Assembly: GCA_031425155.1 (NCBI GenBank)
Contig: JANPIV010000022.1
Span: 173,531 to 237,530, forward strand
Direction: 5' to 3'
DNA length: 64,000 nt
Source: M3007 sp031425155
Lineage (GTDB): Bacteria; Bacteroidota; Bacteroidia; Chitinophagales; Saprospiraceae
Shown here piece by piece: positions 1-8,708 of this stretch. The number at the start of each line of letters is the position of its first letter. The first letter of the stretch is position 1. Position numbers and translations under genes: made by a program. The notes beneath the pieces were generated by a model that saw nothing but the letters and a program-made list of their open reading frames with translations, was not told the origin of the DNA and searched no databases.

Positions 1-759
1 GAAAAGACAACGGCACCTGCTCAATACAGTACGCCTTCTACTACCACGATGATTATGGGCGAGCAGCCCCGCAGAAATGTCATTGCTAAGGGCCCCACGA
101 CGCAGTCGGCAGGAAATGGAGAGGTACGTTATGCCGTTCAGGTCGGTTCTTTTTCTACGGAACGGGCCATTGCAATGAACGAGTTCTCACGGTTGGACGG
201 TCTGGGTAATACTTACAGTAAAGTAGAAAACGGTGCGTTGAAAGTCCGGGTTGGCCTGTGGAACACCTCCGATCAGGCCGAAGTGACCAGAAGATCGGCG
301 GCAGCACGTGGTTTTAAAGATGCCACAATAGTCACTGAAAGAGCGGATGACCCGGCTTTGCAGACTTATCTGGTAGAAAATGAGGAGCCGCAGCCAACAC
401 CTGCTTCCGCTACAAGTGGCACTCGCCCGGTCGTTTATTCTTACAAACAACCTGCGGCAAAAACCACAAAAACTGCCAAATCTGTGGCAAAACCTTCATC
501 CACCAAGGCTACGGCAAGCAATCCCTATTTCATCCGCATCGCTGCCCTGTCTAATCCCGACCGATTCAATGCCGCTCCTTTTGAGGATTTGGGTAGCATC
601 GAAATGCGTCGTCAGGATAATGGCATGACGGTGGTGTTGTTAGGTCGCTATGCCAGTGTCAAGGCAGCGGAAGCAGCCCGAAAAAAACTGCGAACGCAGG
701 GATATACGGATCCGTATGTGGTGAAGGAAGAGACGGGAGGAAAATTGACGCGAATGTGA
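1..759 (+). CDS. SPOR-domain protein (5' end outside window)
   Basis: The frame is open from the first base, so the gene starts before the window; the first internal ATG (49) is probably not the true start. Two SPOR-like modules are visible. One starts at the segment reading RYAVQVGSFS; the second starts at NPYFIRIAALS and ends in AARKKLRTQGYTDPYVVKEE. A Pro/Thr/Lys-rich linker (residues about 115-160 from base 49) joins them. SPOR domains bind denuded peptidoglycan glycan strands at division sites, so a periplasmic or outer-membrane-associated role is inferred. Upstream domains cannot be seen. The gene converges on uvrA with 6 bases between them. Confidence 0.8.
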   Translation, partial: EKTTAPAQYSTPSTTTMIMGEQPRRNVIAKGPTTQSAGNGEVRYAVQVGSFSTERAIAMNEFSRLDGLGNTYSKVENGALKVRVGLWNTSDQAEVTRRSAAARGFKDATIVTERADDPALQTYLVENEEPQPTPASATSGTRPVVYSYKQPAAKTTKTAKSVAKPSSTKATASNPYFIRIAALSNPDRFNAAPFEDLGSIEMRRQDNGMTVVLLGRYASVKAAEAARKKLRTQGYTDPYVVKEETGGKLTRM

Positions 760-765
760 AATTTA

Positions 766-3675
766 TTAACCATTTAATTCCTTTTCCAAAAACTTGCCGG
801 TCCAACTCGCTGCCACTTTGGCTACTTCTTCGGGCGTACCCGTGGCCACGATGGTGCCGCCGCGGTGACCGCCTTCCGGGCCAACATCCACAAGGAAATC
901 GGCCATTTTGATGACGTCGAGGTTGTGCTCGATGACGACCACCGTGTTGCCTTTTTCTACCAGACGATTGAGCACCGTCAGCAGTTGGCGAATATCTTCA
1001 AAGTGAAGACCCGTTGTGGGTTCATCCAGAATGTAAATGGTGCGGCCTGTGTCTTTTTTGGAGAGCTCTTCGGCGAGTTTGACTCGTTGGGCTTCGCCGC
1101 CGCTGAGCGTAGTGGCTTGTTGGCCTAGAGTAATGTAGCCCAGGCCCACCTCCTGCAACGTCCTGATTTTGCGGAAAATATTGGGAATGGGCTGGAAAAA
1201 TTCTACCGCCTCATTGATGGTCATATCCAATACATCGCTGATACTCTTGCCTTTATACAGCACTTCCAGCGTTTCGCGATTGTAGCGGCGGCCTTGACAG
1301 CGTTCGCAGTGGACCTGCACATCAGGCAGGAAATTCATTTCAATGGTCCGTAGGCCCGCACCCTCACAAACTTCACAACGGCCCCCTTTTACATTGAAAG
1401 AAAACCGTCCGGGGCCATAACCGCGAATCTTGGCTTCCGGCGTATCAGAAAAGAGTTTGCGGATGTCGCCAAACAGGTTGGTGTAGGTGGCCGGATTGCT
1501 GCGCGGTGTGCGTCCGATGGGACTTTGGTCAATTTCAATGACCTTATCCAGATGTTCCAAACCCTTGATTTCCTGGTATTTAAGCGGACGTTTCAGGCTA
1601 TTGAAAAAGTGGTTTTGCAAAATGGGATAGAGCGTCTCATTGATCAGCGAACTCTTACCCGAACCGCTTACGCCGGTGATGCAAATGAAGGTGCCGAGCG
1701 GCAGACTGACATCCACATTCTTGAGGTTGTGACCCGTGCAGCCAAATAATTCGAGGGCATGACCATTTCCAGCGCGGCGTTTTTCCGGCAAAATCATTTC
1801 GGTACGCCCGGACAGATAATCGGAGGTTTTGGTCGGGTTTTTCAAAAAATCGGCGGGTGTACCAATGTCCACAATTTGGCCGCCGTGTTTGCCTGCACCG
1901 GGGCCCAGGTCAATGAGGTAATCGGCTTCCAGCATGATCTCACGGTCGTGTTCGACGACCAATACGGTGTTACCAATGTCGCGCAGATTTTTCAGGGCAC
2001 CGATCAACTTTTGGTTGTCGCGCTGGTGCAGGCCAATGCTTGGTTCATCCAGAATATAAGTAATACCCGTCAATTGCGAACCAATCTGCGTAGCCAGTCG
2101 GATGCGTTGGGCCTCGCCGCCGCTCAGCGTACGCGCCGGGCGATTGAGCGCCAGATAATCCAGCCCGACTTGCAGCAAAAATTTGAGGCGAAACCGAATT
2201 TCTTTCAATACATCCCGCGCAATAGCCCGCTGGCGTTCGGACATTTCCGGTTCTACATTTTGTAGGGCGGCTTGCAGAGCGGTCAAGTCCATTTCTGCCA
2301 ATTCAGAGATGTTGCGCTCGCCGATTTTGAACCATAAGCTTTCTTTTTTCAAGCGCGTCCCCTGGCATTCCTGGCAAGTCGCGACGGTCATAAAATCCTC
2401 CGCCCACTGCCGGATTTTTTCACTGCCCGTATCGCTGTACCAGCGTTTGAGCATATTCATAATGCCTTCCGTGGCGAGGTTATAATTCCAGCCTTCCTCG
2501 TCGCCACCCGCATCTATTTTAAACGTCTCATCACCGCCGTACAAAATCGTGTACATGGCTTTCTCGGGGATGTCCTTCACTGGCGTTTCGAAAGAGAATT
2601 TGTATTTTTTGGCAATCGCCCGCAGTTGATTGAACATAAAACTGGGACGCACTTCGCCCAAAGGCACAATGGCACCTTCGGCAATACTCTTGTCCCAATC
2701 GGGAACTACGCGCGCAATTTCCACCTCGTTTACCTCGCCCAGCCCTTTACAATGCGGACACATGCCGTAGGGCGAATTGAACGAAAAAGTGTTGGGCGAG
2801 GGCTCATCGTAACTGAGGCCGCTCTCGGGATCCATGAGGTTTTTGGAAAAATTGATCGCCGCGCCGCTGGCATTACTGTCTTTATCCAGTTGGATTACTT
2901 GCATCAATCCCTCGCCCAAACGAAGCGCGACCCCAATACCGGCGGCCAGCCGGTCGCCACGATCCTCGCCGACTTTCAGGCGATCCACCACGATCTCCAC
3001 ATCGTGAATTTTGTAGCGATCCAGTTGCATACCGGGTTCAATGTCCACGATTTCGCCATCGGTGCGCACTTTGGTATAGCCCTGCTTGCGGATTTGCTCA
3101 AAAAGTTCGCGGTAATGGCCTTTGCGCGAGCGAATAACCGGCGCGAGCAAGGCGATTTTCTGTCCGGCAAAACGCTCTAAAATACTCTGGATGATCTGCT
3201 CTTCGGTGTATTTCACCATCTTCTTGCCGGTCACGTGGGAGTAGGCTTCCCCGGCGCGGGCAAACAAAAGCCGCAGAAAATCATACACTTCCGTGACGGT
3301 ACCCACCGTGGAGCGCGGGTTGCGGCCCGTGGTTTTTTGCTCGATACTAATCACTGGACTGAGACCCGTAATCTGTTCTACATCAGGACGTTCCATCTCC
3401 CCGATGAACTGCCGCGCGTAGCTCGACAGCGTCTCCATGAAACGGCGTTGCCCTTCGGCGTAGATCGTGTCGAAAGCCAGCGAACTTTTACCCGAACCAC
3501 TGATGCCCGTAATCACCACGAGTTGGTTGCGCGGAATGCGGACATCCACGTTTTTCAGGTTGTGGACGCGTGCGCCGATGACCTCGATGTAGTCATTCGC
3601 GAGCGGCGGAGCGGGCGGAAGCATGAGGCTGTCCGAGTGGGTTTCGGGGGCCGATTTTGTTTTTGTCTTTGCCAT
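766..3675 (-). CDS. uvrA: Excinuclease ABC subunit A (UvrA)
   Basis: DNA-damage recognition ATPase of nucleotide excision repair; the UvrA dimer loads UvrB on lesions. The 969-residue length is usual for the family. Two ABC modules are complete: Walker A GISGSGKSS at residues 57-65 and GVSGSGKSS in the second half, with signatures LSGGEAQRIRLA and LSGGEAQRVKLA. Zinc-binding CxxC pairs are present (CPHCKG, CQECQG, CEVCEG, CERCQG). A 25-residue Pro-rich N-terminal tail precedes the conserved start of the first domain. uvrB lies about 1.6 kb away on the other strand, separated by a lipoprotein gene, so the two are near each other but not in one operon. Confidence 0.98.
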   Translation of the reverse strand: MAKTKTKSAPETHSDSLMLPPAPPLANDYIEVIGARVHNLKNVDVRIPRNQLVVITGISGSGKSSLAFDTIYAEGQRRFMETLSSYARQFIGEMERPDVEQITGLSPVISIEQKTTGRNPRSTVGTVTEVYDFLRLLFARAGEAYSHVTGKKMVKYTEEQIIQSILERFAGQKIALLAPVIRSRKGHYRELFEQIRKQGYTKVRTDGEIVDIEPGMQLDRYKIHDVEIVVDRLKVGEDRGDRLAAGIGVALRLGEGLMQVIQLDKDSNASGAAINFSKNLMDPESGLSYDEPSPNTFSFNSPYGMCPHCKGLGEVNEVEIARVVPDWDKSIAEGAIVPLGEVRPSFMFNQLRAIAKKYKFSFETPVKDIPEKAMYTILYGGDETFKIDAGGDEEGWNYNLATEGIMNMLKRWYSDTGSEKIRQWAEDFMTVATCQECQGTRLKKESLWFKIGERNISELAEMDLTALQAALQNVEPEMSERQRAIARDVLKEIRFRLKFLLQVGLDYLALNRPARTLSGGEAQRIRLATQIGSQLTGITYILDEPSIGLHQRDNQKLIGALKNLRDIGNTVLVVEHDREIMLEADYLIDLGPGAGKHGGQIVDIGTPADFLKNPTKTSDYLSGRTEMILPEKRRAGNGHALELFGCTGHNLKNVDVSLPLGTFICITGVSGSGKSSLINETLYPILQNHFFNSLKRPLKYQEIKGLEHLDKVIEIDQSPIGRTPRSNPATYTNLFGDIRKLFSDTPEAKIRGYGPGRFSFNVKGGRCEVCEGAGLRTIEMNFLPDVQVHCERCQGRRYNRETLEVLYKGKSISDVLDMTINEAVEFFQPIPNIFRKIRTLQEVGLGYITLGQQATTLSGGEAQRVKLAEELSKKDTGRTIYILDEPTTGLHFEDIRQLLTVLNRLVEKGNTVVVIEHNLDVIKMADFLVDVGPEGGHRGGTIVATGTPEEVAKVAASWTGKFLEKELNG

Positions 3676-3877
3676 TGGAAGGAAAACAGCGGAGAGTGGA
3701 GCGAGGTTGCAGGCAAAGCGCGAAGGTATGATTTATTGAAAGAATTTAAAACAAATCGTTTGCCTTTTAGTGAAAAAATGGTTGATGAACGTTTATAAAA
3801 GTTGATGAAGGTTGATAATACGACATAGGCAATGGTTGTCTATTTTTGGGCTGAGACATTCAAAGTACTTCGGCTCA

Positions 3878-3938
3878 ATTAGTCTATCCTAAAATTCAAT
3901 TAAAGAATTGATTATCAACCAATAATCAATTGACTAAT
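3878..3938. repeat. AT-rich nested inverted repeat
   Basis: Between uvrA and the lipoprotein gene, outer arms ATTAGTC (3878-3884) and GACTAAT (3932-3938) enclose inner arms AATTGATTAT (3906-3915) and ATAATCAATT (3922-3931). It lies just past the lipoprotein gene's stop codon (3962, minus strand), so it could act as a weak terminator. The nearby stretch 3779-3816 repeats the word GTTGATGAA. It belongs with the stutter-word spacers seen elsewhere in the window. Confidence 0.5.
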
Positions 3939-3961
3939 AACTATTATTTACTTAATCGTTT

Positions 3962-5116
3962 TCAGCGTTTGGCCATGTTCTTTTTCAAAAAATAAAACAG
4001 TTCTGATTGCATATTGCCCAGCAAACGCTCCGACATTCTATCCTCGCCAGGCGCACTTGGATAGGAATCGGCACTGCTCATAATCATGGAACTTAGCGCG
4101 CGCTGGTCGCCGGACACATACGTAAAATCCTCACTATAACTATAAGCAACGGGCAGGTCTTCGGATAATATCAGCGCATTATCATGGATGTTGTGCACCT
4201 CTACGGCCAGCACGCCTTGCGCTGCTCTGCTCAAAGAAAGTTTGCGAATTTCGGCCTTCACGTGTTCATAAATGGGTTTTCTTTCAATCACATTGCCAGC
4301 AGTATCCTTTTTTTCTTCAAAGCCTTTTTCAATGTCTTTCTCCTCGGTGGTGGTGCTTTCGCTGCGGCTTTCCGAACCCACCTGGATGGATTTTACCTGG
4401 CATTCTACCACATAATCGTAAGGCTGATCTGGCAAAAAAGCAACATAGTAAGTGTGCCATTCATCGTTCAGGCGACGGGTCTGTGCGAACACGCCTTTCC
4501 AGAAAAACAGACCTTTTTCAGGCGGCGTGGAAGGAAGATTGGTCAGTAAAATATGTGAAACACCCAATACGCGGGCACTATCGAGCAAAGCGTTGGTATT
4601 TTCCCAATATAAATAGTAGTGTTGTTTCAAATCCTGCAAAGTAGAAAGTGCTTCGCGGGCGGCCGGGCGATTGCCTTTTTCAGCTTCTGCCAGTAATTTT
4701 TGGGCCTTATCGTAGAGATAAGTGGCGGCATTCCGCCGGCTTTCGGCTTCTCTTTCCGCAATATTGGTGACGAAAGGCAGCGTGGGTTCGTAGCCGTTTT
4801 TGGCGCGGAGCGGTTGCAAAGCCGTTATTTTCCGTTGACGGACTTGCAGGCGGCGATAGAGGGCATTCACGGTTGGCCACAGATCGGGGCGATTTTCTTC
4901 CAGCAGGGAATCCACGAGGGCGAGGTCCAGATATTGAGCCTGTTGAAAAACGGTTTCCAACCCGCGCAGGTGTTTCATTCTTTTGTTAGTTCCCGTCAAA
5001 CGGTTTGCAGCGCGGGCCAACCCGGATTCGTAAGGGCTTTCCTGAAAAACACTTTTTGGCTGGGTGCAAGCGATAAAAAGGCCAATAAAGGCAAAAAGGA
5101 GGAGAGGTTTCAACAT
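3962..5116 (-). CDS. Putative lipoprotein of unknown function
   Basis: The 384-residue product starts with a short hydrophobic signal ending in a lipobox-like IAC (about residues 15-17), so it is probably a membrane-anchored periplasmic or outer-membrane lipoprotein. The rest is mainly charged and helix-forming (residues 40-200), then a region with beta-strand character and an acidic Glu/Lys-rich insertion (about 250-275). No catalytic motif was recognised. It is monocistronic on the minus strand between uvrA and uvrB. A TATTTTTG box lies 23 bases upstream of its start. Confidence 0.75.
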   Translation of the reverse strand: MLKPLLLFAFIGLFIACTQPKSVFQESPYESGLARAANRLTGTNKRMKHLRGLETVFQQAQYLDLALVDSLLEENRPDLWPTVNALYRRLQVRQRKITALQPLRAKNGYEPTLPFVTNIAEREAESRRNAATYLYDKAQKLLAEAEKGNRPAAREALSTLQDLKQHYYLYWENTNALLDSARVLGVSHILLTNLPSTPPEKGLFFWKGVFAQTRRLNDEWHTYYVAFLPDQPYDYVVECQVKSIQVGSESRSESTTTEEKDIEKGFEEKKDTAGNVIERKPIYEHVKAEIRKLSLSRAAQGVLAVEVHNIHDNALILSEDLPVAYSYSEDFTYVSGDQRALSSMIMSSADSYPSAPGEDRMSERLLGNMQSELFYFLKKNMAKR

Positions 5117-5138
5117 GGTGCCTACGTTTATGTAAAAG

Positions 5139-5146
5139 CAAAAATA
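5139..5146 (-). promoter_or_regulatory. -7 box of the lipoprotein gene
   Basis: On the minus strand this reads TATTTTTG, matching the Bacteroidota TAnnTTTG -7 consensus, 23 bases upstream of the start codon at 5116. No well-spaced -33 TTG was found. Confidence 0.4.
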
Positions 5147-5255
5147 TCCGGGTATTATTTTAAAAATGGTTAGGCAAAACTTAAAGGTGGCAGAGTCAAT
5201 AGTTAAATTTTTTAAAATTTAAAAGTTTTTGTTTTAAAACCCTGTCGTGGCAAGG

Positions 5256-5284
5256 TTGTTTTCCAAATAAAATCCCCATTTTTG
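5256..5284 (+). promoter_or_regulatory. Probable uvrB promoter
   Basis: TTG at 5256-5258, an 18-base spacer, then CATTTTTG at 5277-5284, one base off TAnnTTTG. The uvrB ATG is at 5305, about 20 bases downstream. No LexA-type operator was recognised. Confidence 0.45.
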
Positions 5285-5304
5285 GGGTTCGAATCGGCAC
5301 GCCA

Positions 5305-7344
5305 ATGAATTTCAAAATTTCTTCCGACTACCGCCCGACTGGCGACCAACCGCAGGCCATTGAACAACTGGTACAAGGCATTGAAGCCGGCGACCGCGCC
5401 CAGGTTTTGCTGGGGGTGACGGGCTCCGGCAAGACCTTCACGATGGCCAATGTAATCGCCAAACTGAACCGCCCGACGCTGGTCATTACCCATAATAAAA
5501 CCCTGACCGCCCAACTCTACGGCGAGTTGCAGACCTTTTTCCCAGATAATGCGGTCGAGTATTTTGTCTCTTACTATGACTATTATCAGCCTGAAGCCTA
5601 CGTATCGGTATCAGATACTTATATCGAAAAAGACCTGCAAATCAATGAGTTGGTGGATAAATTACGCCTGAAAGCCACCAGTACTTTGCTGTCTGGTCGT
5701 CGCGATATTGTCATTGTTGCCTCGGTATCGTGCATCTATGGTATGGGCAACCCAGAGGACTACAAAACCGGGATCATCCGACTGACCAAGGGGATGAAGT
5801 TGCCAAAAACGGCTTTCCTCTACAGTCTGGTGGACAGCCTGTACTCCCGCACCGAGACGGATTTTTCCCGTGCCACTTTCCGCGTACGGGGCGATACGGT
5901 GGACATCAATCTGCCTTACGCCGACTGGGGCTACCGGGTCATTTTCTTTGGCGACGAGGTGGAAAGCATCGAAAGCATTGATCTCGTATCCGGGCGGCGA
6001 CTGGAAAAAATGGACGCGGTGGCCATCTTCCCGGCCAATCTTTATGTGGCACCGAAGGACCGGCTGCAACAGATTATTTATGAAATCCAGCACGAGGCCA
6101 ACGAGCAGGAAAAATATTTCGTCCACGAAGGACGACTGGCGGAGGCGCGGCGGATCAAGGAGCGCACGACGTTCGATCTGGAAATGATCCGTGAACTGGG
6201 TTACTGCTCCGGCATCGAAAATTACTCCCGCTTTTTTGATCGTCGTCGGCCAGGAGCGCGGCCATTCTGTCTGCTCGATTATTTTCCCGACGATTATCTG
6301 ATGATTATTGACGAGAGCCACGCGACCATTCCCCAGGTGCGCGGGATGTGGGGCGGTGACCGGGCCAGAAAGCAATCGCTGGTCAACTGGGGCTTCCGGC
6401 TGCCTTCGGCGATGGACAACCGTCCGCTCAGTTTTGAGGAATTTGAAGGTATGATCAATCAGGTGATTTTCGTGAGTGCTACGCCCGGCGACTATGAAAT
6501 GGTGAAAACCGAAGGCGTGGTGGTGGAACAATTAGTGCGCCCCACCGGGCTGCTCGATCCGCCGATAGATGTGCGGCCTTCGATGAACCAGATTGACGAT
6601 CTGATTGAAGAAATTCAGCAACGGGTAGCCTTGAATGAACGCGCCCTGGTGACCACCCTCACCAAACGTATGGCCGAAGAACTGGCGACTTATTTTGCCA
6701 AAATCGGACTTAAATGCCGCTATATCCACTCGGAAGTGGAAACGCTGGAACGCGTGGAAATCCTGCGCGATCTGCGCCTCGGCGAGTATGATGTGCTGGT
6801 GGGCGTGAACCTGTTGCGGGAAGGGCTGGATTTGCCGGAAGTGTCCTTGGTAGCCATTCTCGATGCTGATAAGGAGGGTTTTCTGCGTAATATGCGTTCG
6901 CTCACCCAGACCGCCGGACGAGCAGCCCGCAACTCGAACGGCCTCGTTATTTTTTATGCTGACAAAATCACCGACTCCATGCGCGCCACGATGGACGAAA
7001 CCAATCGGCGGCGTGTGACGCAGATTGCTTACAATGAGCAGCACGGCATCACGCCGCGTACGGTGACTAAAACGCGGGAGCAAATCCTCGCCACGCGCAG
7101 CATTCTCGATATCCGCGATGTGGGCGGCAGCCGGGCCTACGTAGAATCCGAAGAAGTGAGCCTCGCCGCCGAGCCCATCGTGGCTTATGCGACCCGTACG
7201 CAGTTGGAAAAGATGATCGGCGACACCGAAAACAAGATGAAGAAGGCGGCTAAGGAACTGGACTTTATTTCGGCGGCGCAGTTTCGGGATGAGATGCTGG
7301 CTTTGAAGAAAAGTATGCGGGAGCGGTTTGGAGCGGGGGAATGA
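5305..7344 (+). CDS. uvrB: Excinuclease ABC subunit B (UvrB)
   Basis: Helicase-like subunit that verifies damage and nucleates incision with UvrC. It is 679 residues long, as expected. Walker A GVTGSGKT is at residues 37-44, the Tyr-rich beta-hairpin YYDYYQPEAY follows at about 93-102, and the DESH Walker B box lies at about 337-340. Helicase motifs V and VI (VGVNLLREGLDLPE, QTAGRAARN) are intact. The C-terminal UvrC-interacting UVR segment includes ELDFISAAQFRDEM. The start at 5305 gives the canonical N-terminus with the Q-rich GDQPQAIEQL motif. It converges with the next gene, with 5 bases between the stop codons. Confidence 0.98.
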   Translation: MNFKISSDYRPTGDQPQAIEQLVQGIEAGDRAQVLLGVTGSGKTFTMANVIAKLNRPTLVITHNKTLTAQLYGELQTFFPDNAVEYFVSYYDYYQPEAYVSVSDTYIEKDLQINELVDKLRLKATSTLLSGRRDIVIVASVSCIYGMGNPEDYKTGIIRLTKGMKLPKTAFLYSLVDSLYSRTETDFSRATFRVRGDTVDINLPYADWGYRVIFFGDEVESIESIDLVSGRRLEKMDAVAIFPANLYVAPKDRLQQIIYEIQHEANEQEKYFVHEGRLAEARRIKERTTFDLEMIRELGYCSGIENYSRFFDRRRPGARPFCLLDYFPDDYLMIIDESHATIPQVRGMWGGDRARKQSLVNWGFRLPSAMDNRPLSFEEFEGMINQVIFVSATPGDYEMVKTEGVVVEQLVRPTGLLDPPIDVRPSMNQIDDLIEEIQQRVALNERALVTTLTKRMAEELATYFAKIGLKCRYIHSEVETLERVEILRDLRLGEYDVLVGVNLLREGLDLPEVSLVAILDADKEGFLRNMRSLTQTAGRAARNSNGLVIFYADKITDSMRATMDETNRRRVTQIAYNEQHGITPRTVTKTREQILATRSILDIRDVGGSRAYVESEEVSLAAEPIVAYATRTQLEKMIGDTENKMKKAAKELDFISAAQFRDEMLALKKSMRERFGAGE

Positions 7345-7349
7345 GTTTT

Positions 7350-8444
7350 TTATCTTTTCCCTTGTTCCCAATCTTCTGTCCATTGATGAAGCAAACGACG
7401 AAGAAGGTTCTTGTCCACAAATTTGGTTTCATAAGCCGCTACCAAAGTCGGACTCAATTGGCGGCTCATAGCGATTTCGACCACTTCATCATTTTTGGTT
7501 TTGCATAATACCACGCCAATCGACGGGTTTTCATGCGGTTTGCGAAGGTCGCGGTCAAGCAATTCGAGGTAAAAATTCATTTTGCCCAAGTGTTCCGGCT
7601 TAAAAGCCTCGATTTTCAGGTCGAACGCTACCAGACATTGCAACTCGCGGTGAAAGAAAACAAGGTCAATGAAGTAATCATTCATGCCCACTTGCAGGTG
7701 CATTTCTTCATCAATGAACAGAAAATCACGTCCCAGTTCGAGCAGAAATTCCTTCATTCGACTAATCAGAGCCTTCTTCAGATCGTATTCTGAATATGGC
7801 TCCTTTATACCTAAAAACTCAAAAATGTAGCGGTCGCGGAACACATCCGACAATAAGTCTTTTTTGGGATGCTCCGGCACAAGTAGGGTATGTTTGGCAA
7901 GCATTTGCCGCTCAAAAAGGCCTGATTTGATTTGGCGGCGAAGCTCCTGAACAGTATATCTATCACGAATGCTTAACATTAGATAAAATACCATTTCTTC
8001 CTCTGAAACCGCCCCGCGTAGTATTTCAATATGATGTGTCCAAGAAACTTTCGTTAGTGCTATGGGCATAGGCGAAGATTTTGGGGTTGCTGACCCCAAA
8101 ATCTCCAAAGGCAACTCTAACATTTCTGTTGACTGATATTCAATAGCTTTGCTTCGGGTAATATACGACCAATCCACATGCTGCCACTTTTCAAAAAACT
8201 CGCGCATCCGATACAAACTGCGCCAGTCGCACCCTTTGAGATTCGCGTCTTGTTGCTTGAGCCAATCCGCCAATCGATTTACTATGTTTTTTCCATAGGT
8301 GTTTTCGGTAAGTTGATGACTTAAATAAGATCCGACATACCAATAGGATGAAAGAGAATAGACCGTTGCAGCCTGCAACGCCCCGTTTTTTCCTTGTCGG
8401 ATGATTTGCTGGATATTTTGGAAATGCTGTTGGATCTCATCCAT
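7350..8444 (-). CDS. YhcG-type DUF1016 / PDDEXK nuclease-fold protein
   Basis: The 364-residue protein has the two-part layout of the YhcG (DUF1016) family. The N-terminal helical domain (about 1-160) includes YWYVGSYL and DWRSLYRMREF. The C-terminal PD-(D/E)XK-like domain has the core FIDLVFFHRELQCLVAFDLK, in which D and the D-x-K residues would be catalytic. Family members are often found near restriction-modification genes or on islands; here the gene stands alone between uvrB and beta-mannosidase. Actual nuclease activity is inferred, not shown. A reasonable alternative is a DNA-binding accessory factor. Confidence 0.88.
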   Translation of the reverse strand: MDEIQQHFQNIQQIIRQGKNGALQAATVYSLSSYWYVGSYLSHQLTENTYGKNIVNRLADWLKQQDANLKGCDWRSLYRMREFFEKWQHVDWSYITRSKAIEYQSTEMLELPLEILGSATPKSSPMPIALTKVSWTHHIEILRGAVSEEEMVFYLMLSIRDRYTVQELRRQIKSGLFERQMLAKHTLLVPEHPKKDLLSDVFRDRYIFEFLGIKEPYSEYDLKKALISRMKEFLLELGRDFLFIDEEMHLQVGMNDYFIDLVFFHRELQCLVAFDLKIEAFKPEHLGKMNFYLELLDRDLRKPHENPSIGVVLCKTKNDEVVEIAMSRQLSPTLVAAYETKFVDKNLLRRLLHQWTEDWEQGKR

Positions 8445-8665
8445 TGTATGCCTTGTTTTGTTGGTAATTTGGTGGCGAATGTAAAATTATTTGTTTGGAT
8501 TTATTTTGCTTTTCATCCTATTTTAAAAGTATTGTATTTGCCAACCTGCCGTAATGAACATGTAATATCGCTTTCGGAAACCGGCAGCACTTCATTCATT
8601 TTGTGAAAGTAAAATCTGCGATATAGAAGGCCATATTACCCTCTGGTATATGCCCCCAAGTTGGC

Positions 8666-8673
8666 TATTTTTG
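8666..8673 (+). promoter_or_regulatory. -7 box of the beta-mannosidase gene
   Basis: TATTTTTG, an exact TAnnTTTG match, 36 bases before the ATG at 8709. It falls inside the longer reading frame that starts at 8661, which argues that translation begins at 8709. Confidence 0.5.
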
Positions 8674-8708
8674 CGCCGCCCAAGCGACCCGTACCAAAAT
8701 CTGTCCTG

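Noticed and set aside
5662..7383. Two long frames antisense to uvrB
   Set aside because: Both are overlain by strongly conserved UvrB motifs on the plus strand.
8661..8708. Upstream ATG for beta-mannosidase
   Set aside because: It overlaps a TATTTTTG promoter box, and the later ATG gives a proper signal peptide.
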